A stretch of 64,000 nucleotides of DNA from Monoplex corrugatus (Eukaryota > Mollusca > Gastropoda > Littorinimorpha > Ranellidae): NCBI GenBank assembly GCA_030674185.1, contig CM060312.1, positions 73,105,737 through 73,169,736 of the forward strand, in the 5' to 3' direction. The notes under the pieces are model-generated. The model saw only the letters and a program-made list of their open reading frames with translations. It was not told the origin of the DNA and did no database searches. Position 1 is the first letter of the stretch; each line of letters opens with the position of its first letter. The position numbers and the translations under genes were made by a program. Positions 10,506 to 21,185 of the stretch are shown here, piece by piece.

Positions 10506-13500
10506 CACACAACAACAACAACAAAAACGACAACGACGACGATTAAACATAAAGAAGACCAAAAGAGAAGCAAAGAAATAAGAGAACAAGAAGACAAAAA
10601 GCAGACCAATAAAAAGAAAAGGAAGAAGTCTACCACAACGACAACAACGACAACAACAACAACAACAACAACAATAGTAACAACAAAGACAACAACAATA
10701 AAAGGACAGTAAGAAATGAAGACTAAAAATGCCGAGAACAATAAGAACAACTCAATAACAAGACGACTGACGATAAAGAAGACAAAGATGACGAAGAAGA
10801 ACAACAACAATATGACGAACAAAAAGAAAGAGAAAAAGAAGAACAACAAGAACGACAAGACGAACAACAAGAAGAATACCAATAGCAACAAGAACAACGA
10901 AAACAAAAAACCAAAACAACAAGAAAAACAACAGCAAAATAATTGAGAAAAAAAAGTAAATAGAGAGAAACAGAGAGAGAGAGAGAGAAAGGCTCGAGAA
11001 GAACAACAACAGAGAAAAAGAAGAAAAATGAAGAAGAAGGAAGAGGAGGAGAAGAAGGACAACAACAACAAATACAACAACAACGAGACAACAAAAAGCA
11101 CAGTAACAAGAATAAGAAAAAACAACAACAAACAAACAAACAAAAAACAGCAAAAAGAACAACACCAAGCAGACGACGAAGAGGAATAAGAACAAAAGTG
11201 ACAAGAAGAACAAGACGAAGAACAAAAAACAACACATAACAACAACAACAAACAAAACAAAAACAAAGAAGAAAAAGAAGGACCCCCAAAATACAAACAA
11301 ACAAACAAAAAACAACCAAACAAACAAAAGAAAATAGAACCAAGAGAAAGCAGAAGACAGAGAACAACAACTGTAACAATAAGAACAAGAAAAAAAGAAG
11401 CAGAACAGCATGCAAAAGGACAAGAAGAAGAACAACAGCAAGAAGAAAAATAAAAAGATACAGGAGAAGAAGAAGAAAGGAGAAAAAAGAAGAGAGAAGA
11501 AGAACAACAACAACCACAACAATAACAAGAAAATCAAAAAGAACAAGAAAAACAACAGAAAAAAAACAAGATGATCAACAACGGCAACACGAAGAAATAG
11601 AAAAAAGATGGAAAAAAATAACGAGAAGAGGAAACAAAAATAAATAAAGAAGAAGAGCAAAAAGGACAGGAAGCACAAGAAGCAGAAGAAGAAAAGAAAG
11701 AAGATGTACAATAACAAAAAGAATAACAAGAAGAAGAATTAATAAGGAGAAGAACAAGAAGAAAAAGAGCAGCTAGAACGAGAAGAAAAAAACAAGAACA
11801 AAGATATACAAAAAGATGAGGAGGAAGAAATGGAACCACAAGAAGAACAAGAACGCTAAGAAGAAGAAGAAGAAACTGTTAGTAAGTAGAAGAGAAAAAA
11901 GAAGAAATAAAAGAAGAATGAAAAGGAGAAGAAGGAGGAGAATGAGGAGGAAGAGGAGAAGAAGAAGAAGAAGCACAGGCACAAGAAGTACAAGAACAAG
12001 AAGTACAAGAAAAAGAACAAGAAGAAGATGAACAACAAGAAGAAGAAAGAAGAAGAAGACGAACAATTAGAAGAAGAGAAAACCCAACAAGAACAACAAG
12101 TACAAGGAGAAGATGAAAAGGAAGAAAAAGAATTACAAAAAGGAGAAGGAGGTGGAGGGAGAGAAGGAGGAGGAGGAGAAGAAGAACAACAACAAACAAC
12201 AAGAGAATGAAAAAGAATAAGAAGAACAGCAACAATAACAAGATGAAGAATAGCGACAACACGAAAAAGAAGGGGGGAAAAGGGATAAGAGTAACAACGA
12301 AAGACGAAAAAGAAGAATACAAAGAACAAAAGACTAAGGACAAGAAGAAACTGTCAGTAAGTAAAAGACAAAATAGAACAATCAAAAAATAAAAGAAGAA
12401 CGAAAATAACAGGAAGCAGAAGAAGGACAAGAACAAGAACATGAAGAACAAGAAGGAAAAGAACGACAATAAACAAAACAAGGAGAAGAACAAGAAGAAG
12501 AAGAACAAAAATAAGAACAACAAGAACAAGAAGAACGAGAGAAAAAAACCAAGAAGAACAAGAACAACAAAAAGAAAAACAAGAAGAAGAACAAGGCGAA
12601 GAACAAGAACAAGAAGAGCAACAAGAAGAAGAACAAGTAGAAGAACAAGTAGAACGAGAAAGAAACGAAAGAAAACAACAACAACAACAGCAAGTACCAA
12701 GGAGAAGATGAGAAGGAAGAAAAGGAACCACAAGAAGAACAAGAAGAAGGAGGAGGAGGAGGTGGAGGGGGAGAGGGAAGAGGAGAAGAAGAAGAATAAC
12801 AATAACAACAAGAGAATGGAAAAGTAGAAGAACAACAGAAACAATAACAAGATGAAGAACACCGACAACACGAAAACGAAGAAAAAAGAAGGATGAGAGT
12901 AACAACAACGAGAAGAGGAAAACGAATAAGAAGAAAAAGAACAAAGACAAGAAGGAACTGTCAGTAAGTAGAAGACAAAAACAAAACAAAAACAAAACAA
13001 AAAGAAAAAAGAAAAAAGAGAAGAACTGAAGAAATAAAAGAAGAACGAAAGGACAGAAAGCAGAAGAAGCAGAAGAAGAAGAAGAAAAAGTACAATAACA
13101 AAAGAATAACAACAACAACAAGAAAAAAGAATAACAAGAATAACTAGCGCGAGAAAAAACCCCAACAAGAACAACAACAACAAGTACAAGGAGAAGATGA
13201 GGAGGAAGAAAAAAACCACAAGAAGAACAAGTACACTAAGACAAAGAAAGAAGAAGAAAGAAGAAGAAAAAGAAAGAAGAAAGGCGAAAAAAGAAAGAGA
13301 AGAGAAAATAACAAAAACAAGAACAAGTACAACAATCGGAAGAAAGGAAAAAAGTAAGGAGGAGGAGGCGGAGAAAAAGAAGCAGAAGGAAAATGAAGAG
13401 AAGACAATAACAACAGCAGCAACAACTAGAATAAGAAGAACAAGACGAAGATATGCAAAAAGAACAAGCACAGGAACAAAAATATGGCCAGCAAAAAGAA

Positions 13501-14105
13501 TCAAGAAGAAGAAAAAAGAAGAAAAAGAGGAAGAAAAAGAGAAAGAAGGAGAAGAGGAGAAGAAGAAGATGAAGAAAAAGATCCAAGAAGAAGAAGAATC
13601 GAGAATACAAAGAAGAAGAAGAGCCAAGAACAAGAAAGACGAAAAATGAGAAGAAGGATGTAAAAGAACAGCAAGAAAAAGAAACAAAAAGGAGAAGAAG
13701 AAGAAGAAAAAGGAGGAGGAGGAGAAGAAGAAGAAGAAAAAGAAGAAAAAGAAAACAATACGAAGAGGAACCAGAAGAACTGCAACAACAACTACAACAA
13801 CAACAACAAAAAGAAAAAAAGAATAAGAATAAGAGCAAGAAGAACAAGAAGAAGAAAAAAGAAGAAGAATTAAAGAAAAGGATAATGAAAATGGCAATAA
13901 CAACACCGATACAAAAAAGATGAAAAAGAAGAAGAAGAAGCACCAAGAAAAAGACCAAGAAGACTAAGAAGAGCAAGAACAAGAACAAGAACCAAGGGGA
14001 AGAAAAATAAGAACAAGAAGAAGACCAAGAAGAGCAAGAACAAGTACAAGAACCACGTGGAAGAAGAATATGTAGAAGTAGAAAAAGAAGAAGAAGAACA
14101 ACAAA
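10506..14105. repeat. T-depleted array, block B (paralogue of block A)
   Basis: The composition matches block A, and the anchors listed for block A recur in the same order, offset by about 7.46-7.54 kb. Internal modules repeat: CAACAAGTACAAGGAGAAGA at about 12097, 12690 (variant) and 13183; GACAACACGAA at about 11585, 12255 and 12865; and AACTGT(C/T)AGTAAGTA at about 11874, 12350 and 12956. The 675-residue minus-strand frame at 11879-13906 is Leu/Phe/Ser/Val only and is treated as an artefact of base composition. No gene is supported. Confidence 0.8.
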
Positions 14106-14262
14106 ACTTTCAGTTTCAGTTTCTCAAGATGACGACTCTGCCCGCTCGGAATGAATTCCATACGCACTAACGGCACAGGTGTCATGTGATGGAGATCATG
14201 GCACAAACCTTAAGCCTGCACATAGACCCATGAGCAGGCCAGGTCTTGAATAAAACAACAAG
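14106..14262. repeat. Short interspersed element, CAGTTTCAGTTTCTCAAG type
   Basis: This is an island of normal composition inside the array. It starts TTTCAGTTTCAGTTTCTCAAG and ends with a GGCCAGGTCTTGA segment, so TCTCAAGA and TCTTGA form short inverted ends. From memory it resembles a short repeat widespread in caenogastropod sequences that opens with CAGTTTCAGTTTCTCAAGG and closes with CAGGCCTTGAG. The interior is diverged. The assignment rests on recall, not on alignment. Confidence 0.5.
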
Positions 14263-14635
14263 GACATAAAGAGGAATAAGAATTAGAAAGCAGCAGCAGA
14301 AGAACAAGAATGAGAAAACAGAAGGAGAAGGGGAAGAAGAAGAAGAACAACAACAACAAAAACAATGGCAAGAAGAAGCAGTAACAACTGGCAGAAGACA
14401 AAACAAAAACGAAAAAAATGAAGAACAGCAATACCAAGAAGAAGAGGAAGAAAAAGAAAAACAACGATAATATAAATAATAAATATAAAAATAATGATAA
14501 GAATAAAAAGAGAAACAAGAAGAACAACAAGAAGATGAACCAAAAATAAACAAACAAAAAAGAACTAGAACAAAAACAAGCTGGAGAAAAGGAAGAAAAA
14601 GAAGAGACAGAAGAACAAGAATAATAACAATTCTT
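14263..14635. repeat. T-depleted array, right-hand remnant
   Basis: The array composition resumes after the short element and ends near 14635, where normal-composition LINE sequence begins. An AT-richer patch (TAAATATAAAAATAATGATAAG) lies near 14470-14505. No coding potential is credible. Confidence 0.7.
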
Positions 14636-14636
14636 T

Positions 14637-14822
14637 GTGTCTTACCCGGTCAAAAGTCTTGAGCATGATCAACAAAACAAATCATCATCGTCAGGTGCCC
14701 TGCCGCAGGGACGTTGGCGATCATGGACTCCCATCTGTCTCTATCTCTCGTTGCCCCTAGCATCTCCCGCACCCTCCTCGTCCCCAGCCACTCTGCAAGT
14801 CCGTCCAGCATTTTCAAAACAA
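14637..14822 (-). mobile_element. LINE 3'-end fragment (minus strand)
   Basis: The minus strand reads LAEWLGTRRVREMLGATR followed by DRDRWESMIANVPAAGHL, then a short GATGATGAT tail. This is the C-terminal 'TRDRxxWxxMI' signature seen on some LINE polyproteins, and a related tail occurs on the plus strand near 23960-24060. Just downstream, FVDHAQDF and a shifted DRVRH resemble RT motif A of a further LINE fragment. It is a small, non-functional relic. Confidence 0.5.
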
Positions 14823-14849
14823 ATATAAATTCTTATTCAACTCATTTTA

Positions 14850-16600
14850 TCTTCCTATGAGAGTTCTTCTTCTCTGGCACACCTCTTACTACTTTTACCC
14901 CAGTCTCACAAGAAGAAATTTTCAACACAATCAGATCCATGTCGTTCAAAACCTGCGAACTGGATCCTCTTCCAGGTTCTCTCTACTCCGACTGTCTCCC
15001 TACTCTCCTCCCATTCATCACTGACATCATCAACACTTCTCTTCAAACTGGAACTGTCCCAGATTCTCTCAAGTCTGCTATTGTTCACCCTCTCCTCAAA
15101 AAACACAATTTAGACCCAAATGAATTGAAAAATTACCGGCCTATCTCTAATCTCTCTTTCTTGTCAAAACTCCTTGAAAAAGTCGTCCTCAACCAGCTGA
15201 ACTCTCACCTGTCTGCCAACAATCTCCTCAATCCTTTCCAGTCAGCCTACCGCCAGTGCCATAGCACTGAAACTGCCCTACTACACATTCTCAACAATCT
15301 CCTCCTTGCAACTGATACTGGCAGTCTCTCTCCTCACACTCCTTGATCTGTCTGCAGCCTTTGATACCATTGACCATGGTATTCTCCTTTCCAGACTTCA
15401 TCATACTTTTGGCATCTCTGACATTGCTCTCTCCTGGTTCACTTCATATCTATCAAACAGAAAACAAACTGTTCTCATCAATGGCACTTACTCTCAACCT
15501 GCATACCTGACCTGTGGTGTTCCACAAGGATCTGTCCTTGGCCCTGTTCTTTTCACTCTTTACACCTCCCCCCTGTCCACCATCATCAACTCCCACTCTA
15601 TAAAACACCACTTCTATGCTGATGACACCCAACTTCAAGACAGTGACTCACCTGATAATATACAGTGCCTGTTGACTCGCACCACTGAGTGTTACTCGGA
15701 CATTAAGAACTGGATGACACACAATAGACTTCAGCTTAATGACGACAAGACAGAAGCTATCCTCATTGGCACCCGTCAGAAACTTTCTCAGCTGCCTTCT
15801 CTTTCTTTCCCATTATGTAACACATCAGTCCCAATTTCTGATTCAGCTGAAAACCTTGGTGTCTGCATTGACTCTACCATGAACAACTTTGTTTCTCAAA
15901 CTGCCAGATCTTGCTACTATCATCTCCATCGTATAAGCCTGATCAGGAAGTATCTTTCTGTCGAAACAACTGCAAAACTCGTTCTCTCCTTCATAATGTC
16001 TCGCATTGACTATTGCAATTCACTCCTGTCTGGTCTTCCTGCCTCCACCATTCACATCCTACAGCGCATTCAAAACAATGCTGTACGCCTTGTACTCAAA
16101 AAGAAAAAAACTGACCACATATCTCCTCTCCTGGCACAACTTCACTGGCTCCCTGTATCAAAGCGCATACAGTACAAACTAGACACCATGTGCTACAAAA
16201 GCCTCAATAACGCAGCCCCCGATTACCTGTCAAGCCTACTTGAGATCTATCTTCCCTCACGTACCCTCCGCTCTGCCTCCGATCCTCTGACTTTTCGCTT
16301 TCCACGCACTAAGCTCAATACCTATGGTCCACGAGCCTTCTCTGTTTCTGGTCCACTCTCCTGGAACAAACTGCCTCTCTCAGTCCGTCAGCAACCTACT
16401 TTTGTCTCCTTCAAGTCCGCTCTCAAAACTCACCTTTTCTCCTCTGCAAGCAACTTACAAACAGACATGATAAACTGATAGCATAAACAGGCACAACGTA
16501 TAAACATTATGCAAATGTCAATTAATTAATATATTCAGTTTGATTCATTTATTTTGTACTTGTTTCTGTTAATCTGTGAGCATTTGATAAGGGTACCACT
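14850..16600 (+). mobile_element. 5'-truncated CR1/L2-group LINE
   Basis: The unit contains the end of the endonuclease-RT linker, a complete RT and thumb, and a short AT-rich 3' region. The endonuclease and ORF1 are absent, as is usual for 5'-truncated LINE insertions. Only one frameshift is apparent in more than 1.5 kb of coding sequence, so this insertion is much younger than the LINE at 5.5-10.5 kb. The exact 3' end is not resolved. Confidence 0.75.
14890..16478 (+). pseudogene. CR1/L2-like reverse transcriptase, one frameshift
   Basis: The first part (to about 15345) contains the linker and fingers: LDPLPGSLYSDCLPTLLPF, NYRPISNLSFLSKLLEKVV and STETALLHILNNLLLATD. The second part, open from 15306 to 16478, carries motif A LLDLSAAFDTIDH, motif B GVPQGSVLGPVLF, motif C FYADDTQL, then LGVCIDSTMNN, RIDYCNSLLSGLP and LHWLPVSKRIQYKL, and ends at a natural stop. 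The frames overlap around 15312-15345, where one single-base shift separates ATDTGSLS from LLTLLDLSAAF. Known family role: RNA-templated DNA synthesis at a nicked target. With the shift removed by recoding or in a sister copy it would be intact. Confidence 0.8.
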
Positions 16601-16940
16601 TCGATAGAAACGATTGGATGATATTTCTGAAAAGTTTCCACATTTTTAATTCGTAAGCTTATTTTTTTAATATTTTTTTTGTATCTTGTAAACATATACT
16701 AATTTTGGTTTTAATTTACTTTAATTTTATTTACTCTACAAATAGACACAAAATGTTTTGCAAATAACATTGTAACATCCAACAATTCGTCTGTATGTAT
16801 ATTTTGGTTGGTTCCAAACAAGACCAGTTCGATGTTCACCGATAATCTTATAGAATTTTCACATTTTTCTACTCTAACTATCATTAACTTATCTAAACTA
16901 CCTCGTCCTTTGGTGTAATGTTTAAGCGCATTAATTCCCC
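16601..16940. other. AT-rich sequence, no gene seen
   Basis: This is AT-rich sequence between the LINE and the candidate promoter motif. No protein domain, RNA gene or clear repeat was recognised. Confidence 0.4.
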
Positions 16941-16948
16941 CTTCTTCA

Positions 16949-16974
16949 TACCCACAATGCATTGCGCCGGAAAC
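16949..16974 (+). promoter_or_regulatory. STAF/ZNF143-like site with adjacent ETS core
   Basis: TACCCACAATGCATTGCG at 16949-16966 fits every position of the vertebrate STAF consensus YWCCCRNMATSCMYYRCR. It is followed directly by CCGGAAAC, an ETS-type core. In vertebrates this pairing marks promoters of housekeeping and small-RNA genes. Which gene it would serve here is unknown; a non-coding first exon of the downstream ATPase gene is one possibility. The match is direct, the function is inferred. Confidence 0.45.
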
Positions 16975-16979
16975 AACAA

Positions 16980-17620
16980 CTAGTAAGCCAAAGAGTTTCC
17001 GTGTAATATGTCTGTGGTCGCCGACAGGTTGGGAAGACAATACTCACTGTTTTACTTCAGTTCTGATTAGTTCTGTGGTTAGTATTGTAAAATAAGTGAT
17101 ACTTAACTGTTTCCTCTGTCTGTCTGTGAACGACTGTTTGACGTAGTAAGAGGAAAACCGAGTCTTTGATTTGTTCGTCCAATACCTCCGATGGCTGTGT
17201 GTGTTTCGTTCCATTTGATTTCATTTATCATTTTATGAGAACTCTTACGAATGACTATTACGTAAAATTTCTATAAAATAACTCGTTTGTTTGCTGAAAC
17301 TACATTACCTAGTATCAGTTCGATGATTGTTGTAATATGTGGTGCGTGGAAGCGTCTGGTGACAATATGCAGTAAGTCAAGACGGTGTAGGTAATCTTTC
17401 AGCTGTAAGGTAATTCACGAGGCCTGTAGCCAACTAATGCAAGGTACTGACTTTTTATTTCAGTGATTGTGAATGAACAATACCTCAGCGATAGTATACT
17501 ATAGTAATCATGATACACACACTGGCATTAGGTAGGTCCAGCCAAATTTTTAACTTCAACTAAATATAATAAAATTTACATTTTTAGAAAGGAAATAAGA
17601 CAAAAAGCACATGCAAAATT
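16980..17620. other. Unassigned sequence downstream of the STAF-like motif
   Basis: No ORF with protein character or recognised repeat was found. If the motif at 16949 is a promoter, this stretch would contain the transcript start and a 5' exon. Confidence 0.3.
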
Positions 17621-17627
17621 TCAAAAA

Positions 17628-17942
17628 CATATCTTTATTAGTTTTTGAGATATTCACTGTTGAAATAGCTAAAATAATGGCGTTTTCATCAAATGCATAA
17701 TCGGCGACTTTTGGGACTAAGATCTTCAAACGTAATGCTCACCCAAGGCTGCAAGTTTACCTCCAAGCTCCCAATAACATGCACAGTGCACCTGATTTTT
17801 TCCAGAGCTGTCCTATAATTGGTTTTGAAGACTAAAGGCTCTAAAAATGAAGAAAAAAGCCATTTTGGCAGCTGTCCGATCACTGATTTTACACATGACG
17901 AACACAAAACAGAGTGTATCTTGAGAACTAATAAAGATACAG
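17628..17942. repeat. Foldback (inverted-repeat) element
   Basis: The left arm at 17630-17652 (TATCTTTATTAGTTTTTGAG and on) is the inverted partner of the right arm at 17916-17940 (GTATCTTGAGAACTAATAAA and on), with about 24 bp mostly matching and weaker pairing further in. The enclosed DNA has no credible protein. It looks like a non-autonomous inverted-repeat element; the superfamily is unknown. Confidence 0.45.
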
Positions 17943-18461
17943 GAATGATACTTATATCAGTGGATTCAGCAGACATCCAGCTATCTAAGTAACTTTGTTA
18001 AAAGATAATATACTGAAAATTAAGGGAGCTGGAAGGCACAAAGTCAAAGCCAATGCAAGATCAACTGGATAAAATGTAGACAAATATACCCATGAAAAGG
18101 CGAAAAGACTTCAAACACTCACTACCAAATTGTCTGGGTAATTTCAAGTGTGGTACATTTCATGTATTAATTTCTGGTATCCTGGCTGCTGCAGAAAAGT
18201 AATCTCTTGACCACCTCAAAGTCAAACACACCTTACAAAGTCAATACAGAGAACATGCTCACAATGATGCTGTTTGTCCATCATAGTCAATGAAGACGAT
18301 GACACTCTAGTGGCTGGTAGACTGGGTCTGGTGTGTCCAAAGGTGGCTGATTTAAGTCAGGGACAGTTGTTCACAATATATTGTCAATACTGAAGCAGTC
18401 AAATCTGAGAAATAAATGTGGATGATGGCTCACAGGGAACAGGATGCAAACTGGTGCCCAA

Positions 18462-18905
18462 CTACGCGTCGAGCTGTTCTGTATGCTGCAGGAACTGCCT
18501 CCACCTCCTCTTCATGGATGCCCACTCTGCCTCTCTGACTGCCCACGCCCTGTGTTTCTCGACAAGGTCAAAGTCAGAGAAAAACACAAAACAAGCAGCA
18601 ACTTGTTCGATGGTGTCGGATGAGGGCCACTTGAAGACGTTTTCTTCACCTCGCTGTTCCATGAACGTCACATCTGCGAGGTCAGGTCGATGGACCATGA
18701 GGACTTGTCCTAAATAGAACCTGTCATTGTAAAATACTGCGACAGACTGTCCTTGGCCAGTGTACTGGAAGTCAAAAGTTTCGGTGTCGTTCTCCAGCTC
18801 TTCTGGAACAGGAAGGGCATCCTCCTCTTCATCCTCATCTGGAGCATCAACTACAGGCATGGGGTCAGCATTGGCTGGCAACTCAGTTTTAGCAGCTACC
18901 TCACT
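18462..18905 (-). CDS. Orphan exon or fragment with a 'RFYxGQVL ... FKWPS' domain
   Basis: The minus-strand frame is open from a stop near 18906 to a stop at 18462 and lacks a convincing ATG at its 5' edge, so it is an exon or a truncated gene. An acidic linker (APDEDEEEDALPVPEELEND) precedes FQYTGQGQSVAVFYNDRFYL, then GQVL, DVTFMEQRGEENVFKWPSSD, a VFFSDFD segment and a basic Trp-rich end (AEWASMKRRWRQF). The strand pattern AVFY..RFYLGQVL resembles a small Tudor/chromo-like barrel found at the C-terminus of some invertebrate transposon-associated proteins, but I do not recognise the family. A broken relative lies on the same strand near 62.2 kb. Function is unknown. Confidence 0.45.
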   Translation of the reverse strand, partial: SEVAAKTELPANADPMPVVDAPDEDEEEDALPVPEELENDTETFDFQYTGQGQSVAVFYNDRFYLGQVLMVHRPDLADVTFMEQRGEENVFKWPSSDTIEQVAACFVFFSDFDLVEKHRAWAVREAEWASMKRRWRQFLQHTEQLDA

Positions 18906-18909
18906 TCAG

Positions 18910-19506
18910 TTATCAGCACAGCACTGCATGTGGTTGATCTGCTCTGACCTGGCATGCCTTTGAAAAATTATGATGAAGAAATCTAGTGTATGTATTCATA
19001 ACAAATAACTACAAGGTACAGAGTTTCTAAACTGCCTGATGATGATTATATTTGTAGCACATGCCTTGGGCACATACCACATTCTGCTATCAAAAGTTGA
19101 GAATGAAAGTTGAAACTCAAGTTGCTATTTCTTGCATGCACACCATGATCCCTTTCCCTCCTCAACCACTGAGGAGTAGAATCTTATCGCTTCCTCCAGT
19201 CTTACCATTTCTCCCGGAAAACGGATTAAGTTTCATATACACATGTATAAAAGGAGAAGGGTGAAGGCATGTTGAAAAACCAACATGCGTTTCTTGAAAC
19301 TGAAAAAATTCGTCTGCTACCCTTCCTGAGTTAACGTTCCTGATCAGTGAAATGTCGAACAAAACATCATTTAAAAATAGAGGAACTACATAAAACGACT
19401 CTCCAAAAAATCGTAAGATCCTTAAGGCATCTTTCTTCAAAAACAATGGGGGTCTATAGAAAGATATCGCACGAATTCCGAGTTATTTTGCGATTTCATA
19501 GCCAGC
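18910..19506. other. Unassigned sequence
   Basis: No gene or recognised repeat was seen. The right end contains the beginning of the 71-bp direct repeat that flanks the next element. Confidence 0.3.
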
Positions 19507-19577
19507 ACTGTATTCCCAGTCTTTCGATCGACTTTGCCACTTCTGGTTCGGGTACACGTAAACTGAGAGACAATTAT
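19507..19577. repeat. 71-bp direct repeat, left copy
   Basis: This differs from the copy at 20473-20543 at two positions. It begins CTGTA(T/C)TCCCAG after a shared A and ends GAGAGACAATTAT. The two copies bracket a LINE tail exactly, so they read as an unusually long target-site duplication. Confidence 0.8.
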
Positions 19578-20472
19578 TTCGTCCTGGGCCAAGACACGCC
19601 ATCTCCACCAGCCATCACCATTGATGACTACGAGCTTGAAGACATCCATCAATTCACATATCTTGGGTCCACCATCACTGATAACCTCTCCCTTGACACA
19701 GAGGTCGACAAGAGGATCGGGAAGGCAGCCACAACACTAGCCCGCCTCACACAAAGGGTGTGGACAAATCCCAAGCTGACCACAAAGACAAAGATGGCTG
19801 TATACAAGCCTGTGTCCTCAGCACCTTGCTGTATGGCAGCGAGGCATGGACCACGCATGCTCATCAGGAGAAAAAGCTCAATACCTTCCACCTGAGAAGC
19901 CTACGGCGCATACTTGGCATATCCTGGCAAGACAAGGTGACCAACACCGAAGTCCTAACCTGTGCTGGCCTCCCAACCATGCATACCATGCTGAGACAGC
20001 GTCGGCTGCGCTGGTTGGGCCACGTTCGCCGCATGGAAGATGGTCGCATCCCAAAAGACATCCTTTATGGTGAGCTTGCCACAGGGCAGAGAAACATTGG
20101 CCGCCCACAGCTGAGATACAAAGACGTTTGCAAGCGTGACATGAAGGCACTTGAGATCAACACTGAGTCCTGGGAGGACCTCGCAGACGACCGCAACAGC
20201 TGGAGAACTACTCTCAAGAAACAGCTGCGGATTGGTGAGGACAAACTGTCAGCTGCTGCAGCAGAAAAGCGAGTTCGCAGAAAAGGGATGACAGCCAACA
20301 GACCAGCATCAGCATACACATGCGACCGCTGCGACAGAGACTGCCTCTCTCGCATTGGTCTGTACAGTACAGGCGACGCTGCTTGGACCAAGCAGACAGC
20401 CCGTCTAGACATTAGAACGGATGTACTTTGTCCATGGTCAGTCATGACCGAAGGAGGCCTACTACTACTACT
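19578..20472 (+). mobile_element. LINE 3'-terminal fragment (RTE-like, clade uncertain)
   Basis: The coding sequence starts at ITIDDYELEDIHQFTYLGST and continues as LYGSEAWTTHAHQEKKLN, then FHLRSLRRILGISWQDKV, RRLRWLGHVRRMEDGRIPKD, ILYGELATGQ, GRPQLRYKDVCKRDMKALE and a C-terminal CDRCDRDCLSRIGL knuckle, and ends in a (CTA)n tail near 20458-20475. One frameshift near 19800 separates the first part from the rest. It contains only the post-RT region, so it is a 5'-truncated insertion. The same family contributes the older LINE fragments at 28490-28880 and 32717-32835. Confidence 0.75.
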
Positions 20473-20543
20473 ACTGTACTCCCAGTCTTTCGATCGACTT
20501 TGCCACTTCCGGTTCGGGTACACGTAAACTGAGAGACAATTAT
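20473..20543. repeat. 71-bp direct repeat, right copy
   Basis: Partner of 19507-19577. It starts directly at the end of the (CTA)n tail of the LINE fragment. Confidence 0.8.
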
Positions 20544-20639
20544 GCGACGATTTCAGCCTAAAACATTACTGTAATCACAAAGGAAATCAAATATATGATA
20601 ACTAATCAACAGTTCCAGGTGGTAGACTTCCGTTATTTA

Positions 20640-21185
20640 CGCAGTAATGGGGTAATCGAGTCGAAAACACGAGAGGTGCCATGCACGCCGGCTGCATCTG
20701 CTGGCTCAGCCATGTTGTCAGTGTGACAAAGCGAGCGCGTGTGGCCGCGCATGGGGTTCTCCCTTTTCTTCCCCACGGACTCAACGCGGCAACGACTTCC
20801 GGGTCAAGTTATATACCATTTTAAAGAGGAAAAATCAAGCTTTCCGTCGATATATAGGTTGATCTGATTGAACGAAGCAGTAAAATTTTGCTGTACGTTG
20901 AAAAGAAGCGATTTTTCAACCTCTTGGAAACCTTCTGAATTGTAAACAAATAAATACGAAAATTACACCAACGTGTAGAGGAAATCCCGACATTTTCATC
21001 GATAGTACATGTGTTCTGATTGGTCGGTTTGCAGAGAATCCGTGAGCATTCAGGGGAGTACCCCAACACAGGCCGGCGCGAGGTGTGAAAAAAAAATGGC
21101 CGCGGGGTTTGCTGCACGCGATACCCAAGCTCCGGTTTCAGCTTACATCGGAAATACTCGTCCACATTCTCTCGCATAAACATAC
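20640..21185. promoter_or_regulatory. CpG-rich candidate promoter segment
   Basis: This region is denser in CpG than its surroundings (GCGAGCGCGTGTGGCCGCGC, GGCCGGCGCGAGG). It holds two ACTTCCG ETS-type cores, one near 20625 just upstream of the interval and one near 20797, and AAAATGGCCGCGG near 21095, which resembles a YY1 element. A short reading frame from that ATG ends after 28 codons. It could hold the promoter or 5' UTR exon of the ATPase gene about 5.5 kb downstream, or of an unseen gene. Evidence is motif-level only. Confidence 0.3.

Noticed and set aside
11879..13906. A 675-residue minus-strand open frame, plus many shorter ones at 1-5500 and 10500-14600
   Set aside because: Products are almost only Leu, Phe, Ser, Val and Cys, as expected when the opposite strand is A/G/C triplets without T. 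Overlapping frames look alike and no domain, start context or splice pattern is present.
20821..21183. 120-codon minus-strand frame in the CpG-rich segment
   Set aside because: No family resemblance and no splice or Kozak support; CpG content and motifs suggest a promoter more than a coding exon.
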